Positions 24,429 through 36,546 of a stretch of DNA of 64,000 nucleotides are shown here, in pieces; within the stretch, counting starts at the first letter, position 1, and each line of letters opens with the position of its first letter. The notes below the pieces were generated by a model, which was not told the origin of the DNA, did no database searches, and saw nothing but the letters and a program-made list of their open reading frames with translations. Source of the stretch: Phaseolus vulgaris (lineage: Eukaryota; Streptophyta; Magnoliopsida; Fabales; Fabaceae). The stretch lies in NCBI RefSeq assembly GCF_000499845.2, contig NC_023756.2:1345962-1409961 (forward strand), in the 5' to 3' direction. A program made the position numbers and the translations under genes.

Positions 24429-24976
24429 ACTTTGGAAGTGTATTGCAATCAATTTAGATATGTTGTATACCTAATTTTCATCTTCATAATCCATCATTTT
24501 TCTTTTCTGGTGCAATATAGGACCTACCAACCTCAAAGTCTTGAGAAAAACATAAATCCTACCTTACCTTTGAAACTGCTAACAATTCAACTGTTGTAAC
24601 CTTTCACTTCTAACATGTTATGTTTTAGCTGACACTTCAAACTTACCTCAGCATGTTGATTTTAGTTACTTGTATGAAGATGTTAGTTACTTCAGATTGG
24701 AAACTAATATTATTAACTATTCATCAAAGCATTATTAACAGTTTTCAAATGTTATTATTATGGTTAAAAGTCAGAAAATTTGCATGATTTGGTATACAGT
24801 TGAATAGAATTATATATTATATATTATAATCAAACCATAAATGAATACAAACATTGCTAATTACTGATTACACTATGTAACATGCCTCATCTATTTTCTC
24901 ATCTAATTATATATGCCTAAGGAACACCATAAACAAATAAATAAACCAACAAACTTTTCCAGCAAACATAATCACA

Positions 24977-27900
24977 TCATTTCATCTGATATTCACTGTA
25001 ACACCTCAGTGGCCTTGACATGAGTCTGCATAACTTCTCATTAGATAGTTCAAATCTTTGTACGGAACTTTTTGATGCTTCTCCACAAATCTTTTCCTTG
25101 GGCACTCCAATCTCTTTGGCCAAATTCTCTGCCCCAATTTGGGAATCTATCACTTTATCAAAGCAAATGTATCTACCAGAAGCATTGTTGTTCATTGCCT
25201 TCAACACACTTGCATGAGCTTCAGCCAATTTTGTTACATCCACTGTTGCTAGCAGACCAAGAGAGTACATTTCTTGACCACCTGCATTAGCAATTGTAAA
25301 GTATTTAGATTCTATTTTGCAAACCACGATGAACTTTTGAACATGTTATGTTATTGTTATTCTGCTCATGGTTTCTGCATTTTCAATTTGATAAAATTCA
25401 GTTTTTCTCAATCAGTTTAACAATATAAGCACCAACAAAACACAGTTTTCCCTTGTATACTCATAGCAAATTGTGCAAGAAACAGGATCACTTATTTTAG
25501 TCAATAGTAGCACCTTTGAGGTAAGCAATTGTTGCTGTTGGATTCCTGTGACAAAACTGAGGACCTGTGATCAAAGCTGGGCAAATGGTAGTGAGCTTTA
25601 AACCCTTCTCATTAGCTATTCTCCAAGCCGCCTTCTCTGCTCTCATCTTTCCCAGTGCATACCAAAGCTGCCATACATATTCAGAAAAAACTAAGAAAAC
25701 AACACTAATAAGGTGCAATCATTGTTTTTTTTAACAATACTTTTTACAGATGATTTGTTATTTGAGGTTTTAGTCTAAATAAGATGTCAAATTGTAAGTT
25801 TTATATAAAAAAAATTGTGCAAAGTTTACCTTCTTTTCTATGCAGAATGATTCACTGCTCCAAGAGGTATGATTAATAACTGGGGTGACGTCTGATTCTG
25901 CATTGTCTTGCCACACACAAGCTGCTAGTGAGGAAGTGAATACACATTTTTTTATTGAAGCAGTTCTTGCACATGCTTCCATCACATTCTCAGCAACCCT
26001 GACTTCAATCTCAGCCATGGATTTCTAGAAATCAGACACAAACAGTTGCTTAGATACTACACAACAATTGTTAATAATCAATGTAGCTTATTGTGATTCA
26101 CAAACTTTTCTGAATGTTGCTTCAATATATAAATACAATGTCATTTCAAATTAGTGTTGCAACACTTTTCTCCACTAAGTTGTTCATCCAGTTATCTGTC
26201 ATTGAGACAGGTTTGTGGCCATTCCAGGTAGGTCAGGTGTCACATTCAGAAGGGAAAGAAATTAGAGATAATTTAATTAATCAAAATATATATATATAAA
26301 AAAAATCATCTTTTGCTACACTAATGAACCCTACTAATTAAGATAAATGTAGAAACATTAGTATAGAAAAAGTGTTCTTACTGTGTATCCAGAAAGACCT
26401 GCAGGGTCTGTGAATGCAGAGGTGTGAAAGACTCCACGACAGCCCTCAAATGCTTTCTGCAACCCATCAATGTCAGTTAGCTTTGCCATTATTGCTTCTA
26501 ACTTTCCTTCTCCACTTTTCTCAATTTCCTTCACTTTCTCCATTTCCTCTGCAAATTCAACCACCCATCATAACTACCACCTTCATCTTCACCATTCACT
26601 TAACAACAGAATAAATCTCAATTCTATCTCACTCCCTTTCTCTATCATTATTAATGCTAATTAATGTTGCAATTAATTTTATTGTAATCTTGGTTGTTTT
26701 TGCTGTTTTCTACTTAATATGACTTAATATGAGGTTTATGTATTCGGACCCTAATACTATAGAAACGAAAATGCGTATAATCTCTAAAATGTAAGATATG
26801 GACACAAAAATGCATATAATCTCTAAAATGTAAGACACGGGAATACAAATTTATATATTATATAATTATAAATTATAAATATTTATGTGCACAAGTATGT
26901 TCCAGATTATTTTTAGAGTAGAAAAATATTTTTCATGATTGGTTCAAAAGGATTTGTTTTTTATTTTTATAATCATAATAAAAATTTATACAATAAGTTT
27001 TGAGTCTTTAGAAAATTAATGTATTTTTCCTTTTTAAAATTATGTTAGAATCGTACTAGAATTTCAAAAATTCAACTAATACTTTTTGAATTAGACATTT
27101 CATAAATACTTGTCTTACAAGTATCACGCGAGTGTATGTGTCCGATATGAGTATCCGACACCGACACGTTATTTAAGAGAAGTGTCTGAACTTCATAGTA
27201 AGAGGTAAATCATTTATTACAGGACAAATCTAAACCTAATGTTGAATTAATAATTGAGTTTGAATTAAAAAAATTGTTTTTATTTAGTATTTAAATTGTC
27301 TTTTCTTTTCCTTTAAAATGTTATTTTGATTTTTTTCCTTCTCCAACTTCATGATTAATTCATTTCTTTACTCTGTAATCTTCTTCATGATTAATTTAGA
27401 TATGACGTATACCAAATTATATTATTGTATAATTTAATAAAGGTTACATAGTACAGAAAATTATTTATTAGTAGGACCATTTTTTTAATTAAACTCCAAT
27501 TATATAAATATAACTTTCCCCATAAATTAATGAAGGAAAAAGAACGTGTTATTTTGTTTCATAACTTCTTGCAGCACTCTTTGGTTTGTGAGCATACACG
27601 ATATCTTTTATTACGCCACAATAAATAAAATACCAATATAAAGACATTGAATCCATATAATAATTAAAATAAACCAACATAGTAGAAAAAAAATTCAAGC
27701 AAACAAATTTAAATATATTACTAGTTTTTAAATATTTTCATTTTTTTTCATTTTCTGGTTAAAATTAATTATATGATAGCAATAGAAAAAAAAAAGTCAG
27801 CGATTTGTCTTATTATATGGAAATATGATGGACCAATTCTATTTAAACTTTTTATAAATTAGTTTTTAATTTATTTAAACTAGTTGATGACTTCACATCA

Positions 27901-29387
27901 GTTAATAATGGATTAAAAATAAAATTTATAAATAATTACACATAATTATCTTGTCAAACTCATAATGAAAGCACTATTAATGATAAAAAATATAAAAAAC
28001 TGTTAACAAAAAAATGAGATTAAAATCGGTCAATTTTTTTTATTATAGCTTAAAACAAAAATCTAAGTTCAATAATAATAATAATATTATTATTACTATT
28101 ATTATTATATTGAGTGTGGTCTTTTGGCATATATGACTTATTCCTTATTCAAAATTTGCACACTAGACTAATCAACGTGGCCATATTACGAACAATCATA
28201 AACATATAAAAAAAAAAAGTTGACATTTTCAATATATAAAATAAAATTATATAGCAACTACTCTTGAAAACTTTGTTTATTATTAAATATTGAATTTGTT
28301 CTTTCAAAATGAATACACTAACCAATATGTTTTGTATTTAAAAAATATATAAATAATTTATACATAAATTCGTTATAACATTTGATACCCAAATACAATT
28401 TTTTTTCTTTATATTTAATAAAAAAAATTATATACAAGCAAATCAAAATTTTAAACAACTTTTTACATTAAAATTTTAATAGAAAACGTATTTCACAATC
28501 ATAGAAAAATTTGAATATTTCTTCATCTTATCATTGAATGATGTGTGGACATCAAATTGGCAACTATGCACACTTTTCTATCTCACAAATTTGTACGGAA
28601 ACAAACACATTAAATCATTCTCCACGCAACAAGTTTGAATAACTCAAATTTAATAAAAAAAAAACAAATAATTAAGGAAAAAAAACAGACTTAGGAAACT
28701 ATCTATTTAGAGTTAATTGAACAGAGAATAATCAATAAATAAAAAGTTTTTCCTATCAAAAGTTTGATAAATACAAATTATGTGTTGAAATTTTTTGCAA
28801 AGATTATATTTTCTGAATCTCTTCTCCTTCCCCTGATCCTATCACAACTACCCAGTTAAAAATTTCAGTTTCAAAATTTAAATTTAATGTAAAAATTAAA
28901 ACTTTTTAATAATAATGACAGATAATTATTAAAAAAATAATAATTTAAGAAAGAACCAACACATATACACCTAATCATGATCTTATCATAAGCTTCTTCT
29001 TCTTTTTAGCTTATTCCATTAACCTTCATAAGAGAAAAGAAGCATTTTTTTCTGAATTTTTGATTGGATTGAACAAGAGTTCATGGTTGAATCAAAGTTT
29101 TCAGAGGAAAGGAAATGAAAGTTGATGAAAAATTTACCTGGGTTGTCAACTGTGATCCTAAGAGAGTAACCTAATTGCAAGAGATGGTTGACCAAAGCAA
29201 GTCCAACATAAGAAACACCACTTGTCACACATAACAATGACCCTTTTTCATCAACATCTTCATCATGAGAACAAACAAAGTGGTGGTTTCTTCCACCTTC
29301 ATCGGCTTTTCCGGCAGCCGCCACCAACTTCCGGCAGAAGGCCTCCATCTCCATCTTCTTGCTCTCCCATGTGCACATAACTCCCAT
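24977..29387 (-). CDS. Cinnamoyl-CoA reductase-like SDR protein (SNL6-like)
   Basis: Five coding exons on the minus strand: 29138-29387, 26382-26548, 25830-26024, 25514-25667 and 24977-25281. All have GT-AG junctions and together give 356 aa. The N-terminal extension precedes a Rossmann segment at about 50-80, [20 protein letters not shown]. There the usual GxxGxxG is modified to SGVSYVG. VFTSS at 167-171 supplies the catalytic-site serine. Y207 and K211 (LWYALGK) form the YxxxK pair. True CCRs have the signature NWYCY at this place, and it is absent, so lignin CCR activity is doubtful. The closest recalled relative is rice SNL6, a CCR-like protein needed for NH1-mediated defence. It would be a cytosolic NADP(H)-dependent reductase of the extended SDR family with unknown substrate. 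Intron 1 is about 2.6 kb. The final exon boundary reads AYLKGGQEMY, as expected for the family. Confidence 0.92.
26549..29137 (-). other. Long intron 1 of the CCR-like gene
   Basis: AT-rich 2.6-kb intron. It contains a short tandem pair (two ~43-bp units with TATAATCTCTAAAATGTAAG at about 26775-26840). A GC-richer patch at 27117-27200 has repeated CCGACAC/GTGTCCGA motifs, typical of a dispersed plant repeat. An AAT/ATT microsatellite lies at 28071-28110. No exon is supported inside it. Confidence 0.75.
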
Positions 29388-29543
29388 TATGTTTATACCA
29401 AAGTGTATGATGAAATATAATATAAGGTTGTAGGGGTTAATGTGAAATCTAAGACGAAAAAAGTGAAAGGAATTTGTTGAAGATGAAGATGGTTTTAGGG
29501 TTATGGTGGTTGATGGAAGTGAAAATGGTGGAAATGAAATGAG

Positions 29544-29575
29544 AATTTATAGATGGTTTAGTCCAAAAGGGTCAA
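29544..29575 (-). promoter_or_regulatory. TATA box and W-box of the CCR-like gene
   Basis: On the minus strand TATAAATT (plus 29544-29551) lies about 160 bp before the ATG. TTGACC, the WRKY-binding W-box core, is at 29570-29575, with a second TTGAC a little further upstream (TTTGACGG near 29604-29611). This fits a defence-responsive promoter, but function is inferred. Confidence 0.5.
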
Positions 29576-29689
29576 GTGAGAGGCTTGGTTGTGCTACTTT
29601 ACCGTCAAAGTCCAACTAGGTGGGTATCCATCAAATAAAATAATGATAATAATAATAATAATCACCAATAAAAAAATTATAAAATAAAA

Positions 29690-30000
29690 ATAAATTTTAG
29701 CGATTAAAAATAATTAATTGTTATTTAAGTAGATCCCACGTCGACTAGATATTAAAGTCTTTCTTTGTATATAAATAGGTGCAAACCTCAACTTCATGAG
29801 TCAATTTTATAAGGTTGAGTTAGGCTTAAAATCCACTTTTTAACATGTTATTAGAACCATTTCGAATTTATCCAAACGAGTATTTGTTGGGTTTATCAGA
29901 CCACCCGTTATCGGGCCGCTATCAGATCACCCATAATATAGTAATTAATTATTTTTTATTTTTAAAATTAATTTTTATTTAATAGTTTTGTTTTAGTGAA
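29690..30000. mobile_element. Palindromic MITE interrupted by a TRIM remnant
   Basis: The left piece (29690-29728, GCGATTAAAAATAATTAATTG) and the right piece (29938-29998, ending TTTTATTTAATAGTTTTGTT) are arms of the palindromic MITE family. The TRIM remnant at 29731-29937 lies between them, so the TRIM inserted into the MITE. Confidence 0.6.
29731..29937 (+). mobile_element. TRIM retrotransposon remnant
   Basis: Begins AGATCCCACGTCGACTAGA, runs through a TATATAAATAGG TATA-like motif and GGTTGAGTTAGGCTTAAA, and continues into a decayed primer-binding region (TTATTAGAACCATTTCG) and CATAATATA. It aligns along its length with the better preserved element at 36251-36546 but has no 3' LTR. Confidence 0.75.
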
Positions 30001-30331
30001 TAATAAATAAGAATAATAATATAAAAAGATTAAAAGTAAAAGTTGTGAAAGTTGATAGATTCAAAGGAAAGGAAGAAGAAATTGAGAAACTAAAAAGAAG
30101 AAACGAGGAAGATCACACATAAGCCCTCGTGTTTTTATTGGATTTTGTTACTTTACTTTTCCATTTTAGTGCACAAAGAAGACTTTCTTTTTTTAATATT
30201 TTTCAACTAAAAGTGTATTAGGGCATTTTTAACGCTTATTATAATATTTATTGGTGTAGTTAGCGACTTTTGATTATTTATATTTCTTTCATTAAATTTT
30301 AATCATTATAAGTATATAATTAAAATATTCT

Positions 30332-30362
<31 letters not shown>

Positions 30363-30690
30363 GAGCCTTTAGGTAAAGACTATAACACATCATCCTCCAT
30401 TTTTTTCAATAATTAATATTATAAACCAAACACTAAGAAAAAAGTAGAAAACCAGTTAACAAAGACTATGGAAAAGTGAAAGTTTTTTTTAGTCAATACA
30501 CATTTATTTCTTTTTTAGTATATGCTTCCTTTGGGGGAAAAAATGGAAAAAAAATAAAGAAAGTGAAAGAAAAAAAAAACAGTATAATATTTTAGGTCAT
30601 TTAGTGATTTTTTTCTTAAGGGTAACATCTTACCTCATTTTTGTTGTTGTAAAGTGAAAGGAAATATAAAAAAAAAAATTATAAATTGCA
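30001..30690. other. Gene-free AT-rich stretch
   Basis: Contains an (AT)n tract at 30334-30358 and poly-A/T runs. No gene or clear element seen. Confidence 0.6.
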
Positions 30691-30900
30691 TCTATTTCAA
30701 GTAGATTGTTAATTATTTAGATTATAAATTTAGTAGAAAAAATTTTGATAACTAATTAAATATCAATTTATAAATTATTTATTAATAATAGAAACTAATA
30801 ATTTTTTTAGTATATAAAATAATATCTAATTTAATTAATATAGTAACTAATTATTTTTAATTTCTAAAATTAATTTTATTTAATAATTTTTTTTGTAATG
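30690..30900. mobile_element. Palindromic MITE, right half
   Basis: Has AATAGAAACTAATAATTTTT, TAGTATATAAAATAATATCTA and a terminal TTTTATTTAATAATTTTT, matching the right arm of the family. Confidence 0.55.
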
Positions 30901-31219
30901 TACTAAATTCTCAAAGCAAAACATAAACATAGTGAAAGTAAAACATGTAGATAATGTAAAAAAAATAGGTTCTAATTAGTCCTAATCATGTAGCATTAGC
31001 ATCAAATTTGTATAGATAGGTGATGATCATATAGAGCTAATAGGGAGTGCTTGCTTATAATATTATTAGGTTTAAAGTTACTTTTTCTTTTTTTGCTTAT
31101 ACAAATGTAGTTTTCATCTTTATAAAAATGTTAATGTATATATTTGTTAAATTGTTATTTTAGTCCAGTTATCAAATTGTTGACATAATAGTTCTAAAAT
31201 TTGTTGTTAAACTTTGCCA

Positions 31220-31340
31220 TTAACATATTAACCGACTAAAAAAAATTATTAAATAAAAAATAATTTTAAAAAACTAAAATAATGAATTACTTTATTGATT
31301 ATATATTGATTAAATTAAATATTATTTTATAAACTAAAAT
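31220..31340. mobile_element. Palindromic MITE, left-arm fragment
   Basis: AAAATTATTAAATAAAAAAT opens a degraded left arm that ends at an AAACTAAAATAAT segment. Confidence 0.45.
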
Positions 31341-31612
31341 AATCTATTTTCATATGTTTGGATCCTAACCCTAATATATATTATTATGAAGTGTTTTGGG
31401 TTTTGCAAAGAAAGAAAAGAAGAAGAAGAAATTGGTTAAATATGTCTCTTTCTTTCATTTTCATCTTCTTAATAATTCTGGTAAACAGATTGAAGGACGA
31501 GTATGGAAAGTGATGAAATCACGTGCAGAGTTTATACCTACCCACACCAATGTACCACTGCACCAACAATAACTCTTTAAATTTATATATATATATATAT
31601 ACATAAAAAAAT

Positions 31613-31790
31613 TAAAATAATTTATATCACTATTAAAAATTATTAAATAAAAACTATTTCTATATATTAAAAATAATTAATTATTATAATATTATTTTAC
31701 AGACTAAAAAATTATTAATATTTAAATTAATTTTTATTATAGATAAATAGTTTTTAAATTGATATTTAAGATTTAAACTATTCCAAAATC
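31613..31790. mobile_element. Palindromic MITE, left half
   Basis: AAAAATTATTAAATAAAAAC, then ATTAATTATTATAATATTA, ACAGACTAAAAAATTATT and a decayed centre. It follows an (AT)n tract at 31585-31602. Confidence 0.5.
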
Positions 31791-32943
31791 TTTTATTATT
31801 TTAATTTTATATGTAATTTTATTAAAAAATATTAAATTTTGTAAAGAAACTAATCAAAGAGTTTGATTAGAATTAAAATTTGAAAAGTTTCCCGATATAA
31901 TAACGTTAAATTTTATGTGAATATTTTACATCACCATCACCGTCACCATCACCACAATCATAATAATAATATAAAGAGATTTATGTAAAAAAAAAAACTG
32001 TATATTTTGCTAATTGAAATGTTATGATTCAAAACTTATTACACAAAATTTTCAGTAATTCAAAATAATGTTTAAACAGTATATATCTTTATTGGCTTCA
32101 CTGTGACAGATTTAGATTTTGAAAAGAATGAGTTGTTAAGTCATAGATCTAGAAAATTATTTTAAAGAGATAGTGATTTTTTACAAAATGAATTATTTAT
32201 TTTCTAATTATAATTTTTTTAATTTATAAATATTTTATTTGAATTTTCAAGTTTGATAGTAAAATTTAATATAAGAGTTTTTATAAAAAGAAAACAATGA
32301 CTTTGTTAAACTTTTAATATTTATTTACTTATTGCAACAGTGGAATCCTTTGACGGTCAATCTTCTAAATAATGTCAATCACGTTCTCTTTTTTATAATG
32401 AGATATAACAAAACATCTTAGTCAAAATATAATATTTTAATAATATTTAACAAGTTTCAGTGTTGATGAGATCAAATACTTCTTCACATCAAATTTTATA
32501 TTTGAGAAAATCCTATTAAAATAGAGATAATAATAATAATAATAAAATTACAATTATTATTAATAGGTATAGATTATTTATATATTGTTTTTTTAATATA
32601 TGATTTTTTTTTAAACCCTGAAATACTAAACCATTTTTTAACTTCAGATTTGTCTTTGAGGGTGTGTATGGTAAACTGGGCTTTTACTTTTGGTTGTGGA
32701 TTCAACTAAAGAATCTCCAAAAGCAAATATAATAATATTTTATTATATTTAAACAAATTGAAGATGCCATGTTATGGACATGGAACATAAAAAATGGGGC
32801 CATGTGTTTCAACCTTTTGTGAGTAAAAAATCCCTTTTGCTTTCAACTTTGTTAGAACAACTTTACAAAAGTAGGTACAATAATCATATATATTAATCTC
32901 AAGAATGAATTTTGTGTTAAAACTTATATGTAAAGAATAATAT
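31791..32943. other. Gene-free AT-rich stretch
   Basis: Contains CACCATCACCGTCACCATC near 31930-31950 and an AAT microsatellite near 32526-32545. No coding signal. Confidence 0.6.
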
Positions 32944-33202
32944 ACACTAAAAAAATTATTAAATAAAAATTAATTCTAAAAATAAAATATAATTAATTGT
33001 CGTATTAACTAATTTAAATACTAATAATTTAAATTAAATATTAATATTAAATACTAATTTAGAAACTATTTATCAATAATAGAAACTAATTTAAGTACTA
33101 ATAATTTTTTTAGTCTCTAAAATAGTATCTAATTTAATTCATATAAAAATTAATTATTTTTTGTTTCTAAAATTAATATTTATTTAATGATTTTCTAGCC
33201 GT
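32944..33202. mobile_element. Palindromic MITE, near-complete copy
   Basis: Starts ACACTAAAAAAATTATTAAA and ends TTTATTTAATGATTTTCTAG. The two arms are imperfect reverse complements around an AATTTAAATTAAATATTAA-like centre. The only intragenomic relatives I see are the other copies listed here. Confidence 0.7.
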
Positions 33203-33239
33203 GATAAGTTTAGTTACGTAAATAAAATTATAACTGAAA

Positions 33240-33790
33240 TAAAATTATGAGATATTTGTCAATTGTCTACTTTGAAGATCGATGTTTCGTTACTGTACCT
33301 GTGTGGATGATGGGGCTAAGGTGATACTTGTCCACTAGGTACACAATTTGCTAACGTGTATGTGGTATTCTAGTTATTTGAAGTTCTTCCTCTCGTTGCG
33401 TATGCTCCACCGGTCCGGTCGGGTACTTGCGATTGTATTTCGACGCTCAAGTCAATGCTAGTATTTTTGGGTGTTGTAGTAGAATATGAAAAACTTATCT
33501 TTTCCCCCTTCAGAAGTTTTATTTATAGGTTGACTTATGAGTTCCTGTGTGGACTGGATAATCGGTTCATATAGTGGTTCCCTGAAATCATGAGAGTGTA
33601 TCTTTTGAATTATTGTTACTTTGAGATATTTACCCGCATATTTCAGAACGTGTCATTGACTCATGCAACTCCAGTTATAACTACCTCTTTATTACATTTA
33701 TATTATGTTGTAAATGTTATCGTCCGATACGATTTATGTGAGACCATATTTACATATTCGAACAATACAAATATTAGTTGAGTGGTTATA
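33240..33790. mobile_element. GC-richer segment, possible decayed LTR
   Basis: About 550 bp with much higher GC than its neighbours, including CACCGGTCCGGTCGGGTAC and TTCGACGCTCAAGTCAATG. The latter type of motif is common in plant Ty3-type LTRs. I found no paired LTR, primer site or target duplication. The open frame at 33590-33781 has no domain. Confidence 0.35.
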
Positions 33791-34519
33791 TATTATTGTT
33801 ATTATTGATATAGTGTTTAATTGAATAGAAGGTTATTAAAAGTTAAAAAATGAATTTATGGGTTTTTATAAATTATTATGATAGTTGGTTGAGAATGAAT
33901 AGGAAAGGAATCAAATCACGTGCAAAGCTACCACACTGCCAGTGAAAATTAAAGCTTACTTAATTATTCTTATTTTGTTTTGTTTTGGACATGTCTTTAT
34001 TTCATAAAACTATTCTTTTTTTAAAATGTAGAAACTATCTCTTACTTAAATACTTTATATTTTGACTTTTTCAATTTTGGATAAGAACCTAACTGGTCAT
34101 TGTTAATGATAATTTTGTTAAACTTTATTTAATATCGAATTTGTTTCCTTACGTAGAAAATCAAATTAAGAAAGAATAAGTAAGAGTAAATATTATTTAT
34201 TAATATATTTTAAAATGAGTAGTTATGACATGTATAAATTGAGGTTTTTTTTATTTTATTTTTAAAATTTTAGTTTTCTAATTAAAGTTGTGATTATTAG
34301 CGTAAATACCTAAAAAATATTTTTAGAATGTGAACACTAATGACTTAAATATTTTATTATTAAAATAAAAATAATATATAAATATAAATTTTATTTATTT
34401 AGATTTTATTTTAATAAACTATAATTTTTTAAAACTCTATTCTTTTTTTCTCTATCTTCTCTCTATTTTTCTAATTTTAATTCTCTAAAACATTGGTACC
34501 AACTTTAAAAATCATAAGT

Positions 34520-34672
34520 AACTGATTAGATACTAATTTAAAAATTATTTATTAATAATATAAATTAAATATCAATAATTTTTTTAATCTCTAACTTAGT
34601 ATATAATTTAGTCATTATAACAACTAATTATTTTTTGTCTCTAAAATTGATTTCTATTTAATGATTTTCTTT
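34520..34672. mobile_element. Palindromic MITE, right half
   Basis: Reads through ATCAATAATTTTTTTAATCT, TAATTATTTTTTGTCTCTAAA and ends TTTCTATTTAATGATTTTCT, the family right terminus. Confidence 0.6.
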
Positions 34673-36250
34673 TAAAATTATTTCATTTCATAGGAACTAA
34701 AAATAGTTATAAAAAAAGTTATTTTAGTCTTTAAATGATTTTTAGTAGACCAAAACATACTTAATTAAACATATATTACAAAATGAAGCATCAAAATCCA
34801 TGTTCAATAAGAATATTATTACATGAATGAAAAGTTTACAATGTTATTAAAAAAAGAATTAGAGCAACACTAAATAGAAGTGCATGTGTGTGTGCATTTT
34901 TTTCCATTAAAACCAAATAGTTGATAATTGACATTGTAGATAATGACAAAGAAATATACTATTAACTCATCGAAAGTGACTAAAAAAGTGAAAATGAATG
35001 AAAAGTGGATTAGCAAGTGGGAATGGAAATTTTTGTTGTTGATGATGATAAAGGAAAATTCTATGGTAGACTAAAGAACAATAATATCATAAAAAAAAAA
35101 ATCTAAGTTTATAATGCAAAGGCGACATTGAAGTTTGAGACTTTTGTGCTCTACAAATTCTTGATGTTGAAATTTTCTTTTGTGTGATAATTTTTTATTT
35201 TTTTATTGTCAAAGTATCTTGATAAGAGTCGGTTTTTTTAATGTATAAATACTCAAATTCGACTCATATTTAGGTTATTTTTATGAATTATTGTAATTAG
35301 TCTTTTACTTCTTGACTTAAGAAAATAAGAGATTATTTAAAATAATATAAATTTAACAAGAATTTCAATTAAATAATAGAGTTGAATAATTAATATGTGT
35401 TTAAAAACAATTTCAATAAAAGAATTAGAACTCAAAAAGACTTGATCGTCTAGTACAATCTCTCACAGATATTATAGAATAAAATTTTAATTTCACGTAA
35501 ACTTAGAATTCATTATGAAATTATAAAAGAATAAGTTGAAAAAAATTTAGTTTTCGTGAAGAAAAAAGTAAAAGAATTAAAGAAAAGAACAATATGAAAA
35601 CTAAAAAGATTATGAAACTCTATTTTTGAATGTGTTTCCAACTCCTTGAAATTTATATCTTTTTATAGGTTTCTTTGTTTCATATATTTCAAATTCTCAT
35701 TTCCAACTTTATGAATCTTTTGGATTTCGTTAACTAGTTTGTTGTAGATTATGTCTCTTCTTATTTTTTTCAAATTATTTGCTTTCAGTTATGTTTCTGA
35801 GATATTATAGATTTTATTATCTAATTCTTTTACTCATATTTCGATTCTTGTTTTGATTCAGAGAATCAACTTGAACTTTGATTAATTAGGCTCACCTATA
35901 GTAATAGACGTTTCCTTCATGCCGTCTAGTCTAAGACGTTCACATTAAACTCAATTAGATTAATTCTTTTTAAAACAATGAATTTTTTTGTAATTGCAGT
36001 CTAAGAAGACTATGATTAATAGTTCTAAGTGTGACTAAAATTATGCTCATGAATATAACTAAAATAGTTTTAAGATGAGAAGTGAGTTTAGAATGTCAGA
36101 GGATACAATTAAAAATTTTAAAAAATGTGCAACTTTAACTTGGAGTGTAGTGTGTGGTAAACTTTCTTCTTCTTCCTTTATTTTTCTAGAAAGTGCACAT
36201 AAGTTAAGGCTATTGGAGGGGAAATAGTTTCTTGATGGTGGGATGTATAA

Positions 36251-36546
36251 TGTTGGAGATCCCACATCGACTAAAGATTAGAGTCTTTCATTGTATATAA
36301 GTGGGTGCAAACCTCAACCCTATGAGCCGGTTTTATGGGGTTGAGGTAGGCTTAAAGTCCACTTCGTAATATGGTATCAGAGCCATTTCGAGCCTATCCT
36401 AGCGAGTGTTTGTGTTGGGCCTATCGTGTGACCCGCTATCGGACCACCCATAATATATAGTCTCACGCACGAGCTTCTATCTATCACTCTCAGCGTGAGG
36501 GGGGGGGTGTTGGAGATCCCGCCGGTTTTATGGGGTTGAGTTAGAC
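36251..36546 (+). mobile_element. TRIM retrotransposon with a deleted 3' LTR
   Basis: The 5' LTR (36251 to about 36370) starts TGTTGGAGATCCCACATCG and contains the TATATAAG box. It is followed by TGGTATCAGAGCC (36372-36384), the initiator-Met-tRNA primer-binding motif. A purine tract of GA plus nine G (about 36497-36507) precedes a second TGTTGGAGATCCC at 36508. That 3' LTR jumps directly to GCCGGTTTTATGGGG, losing about 62 bp relative to the 5' LTR, and fades after TTGAGTTAG. No coding capacity, as expected for terminal-repeat retrotransposons in miniature. Confidence 0.85.

Larger units (their letters stand above)
15440..24830. repeat. Cluster of duplicated AT-rich tRNA-headed blocks
   Basis: The region is built from recurring modules: a T1 tRNA-like head, a tandem pair of ~75-bp AT-rich segments, a T2 tRNA-like head, then a fold-back inverted repeat. 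Module starts are near 15960, 17080, 17741, 20470 and 21600. Two long tails (about 18450-20470 and 22390-24830) are also copies of one another. No protein gene is supported; short frames such as 17492-17755 and 20887-21132 are the same repeat read through. A degenerate plus-strand T1 copy lies near 15450-15545. Confidence 0.85.
22381..24830. repeat. Large repeat tail B (paralogue of 18438-20490)
   Basis: Parallels tail A. It additionally has a ~80-bp tandem duplication at about 23826-23980, built around GGTAAGACACCCTTAA, that tail A has only once. It also has extra sequence with a long (AT)n tract before the final shared landmark. Confidence 0.8.

Noticed and set aside
24375..24599. 74-aa frame starting in the AT microsatellite
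   Set aside because: Its start is an alternating YI run from the (AT)n tract; the rest has no domain.
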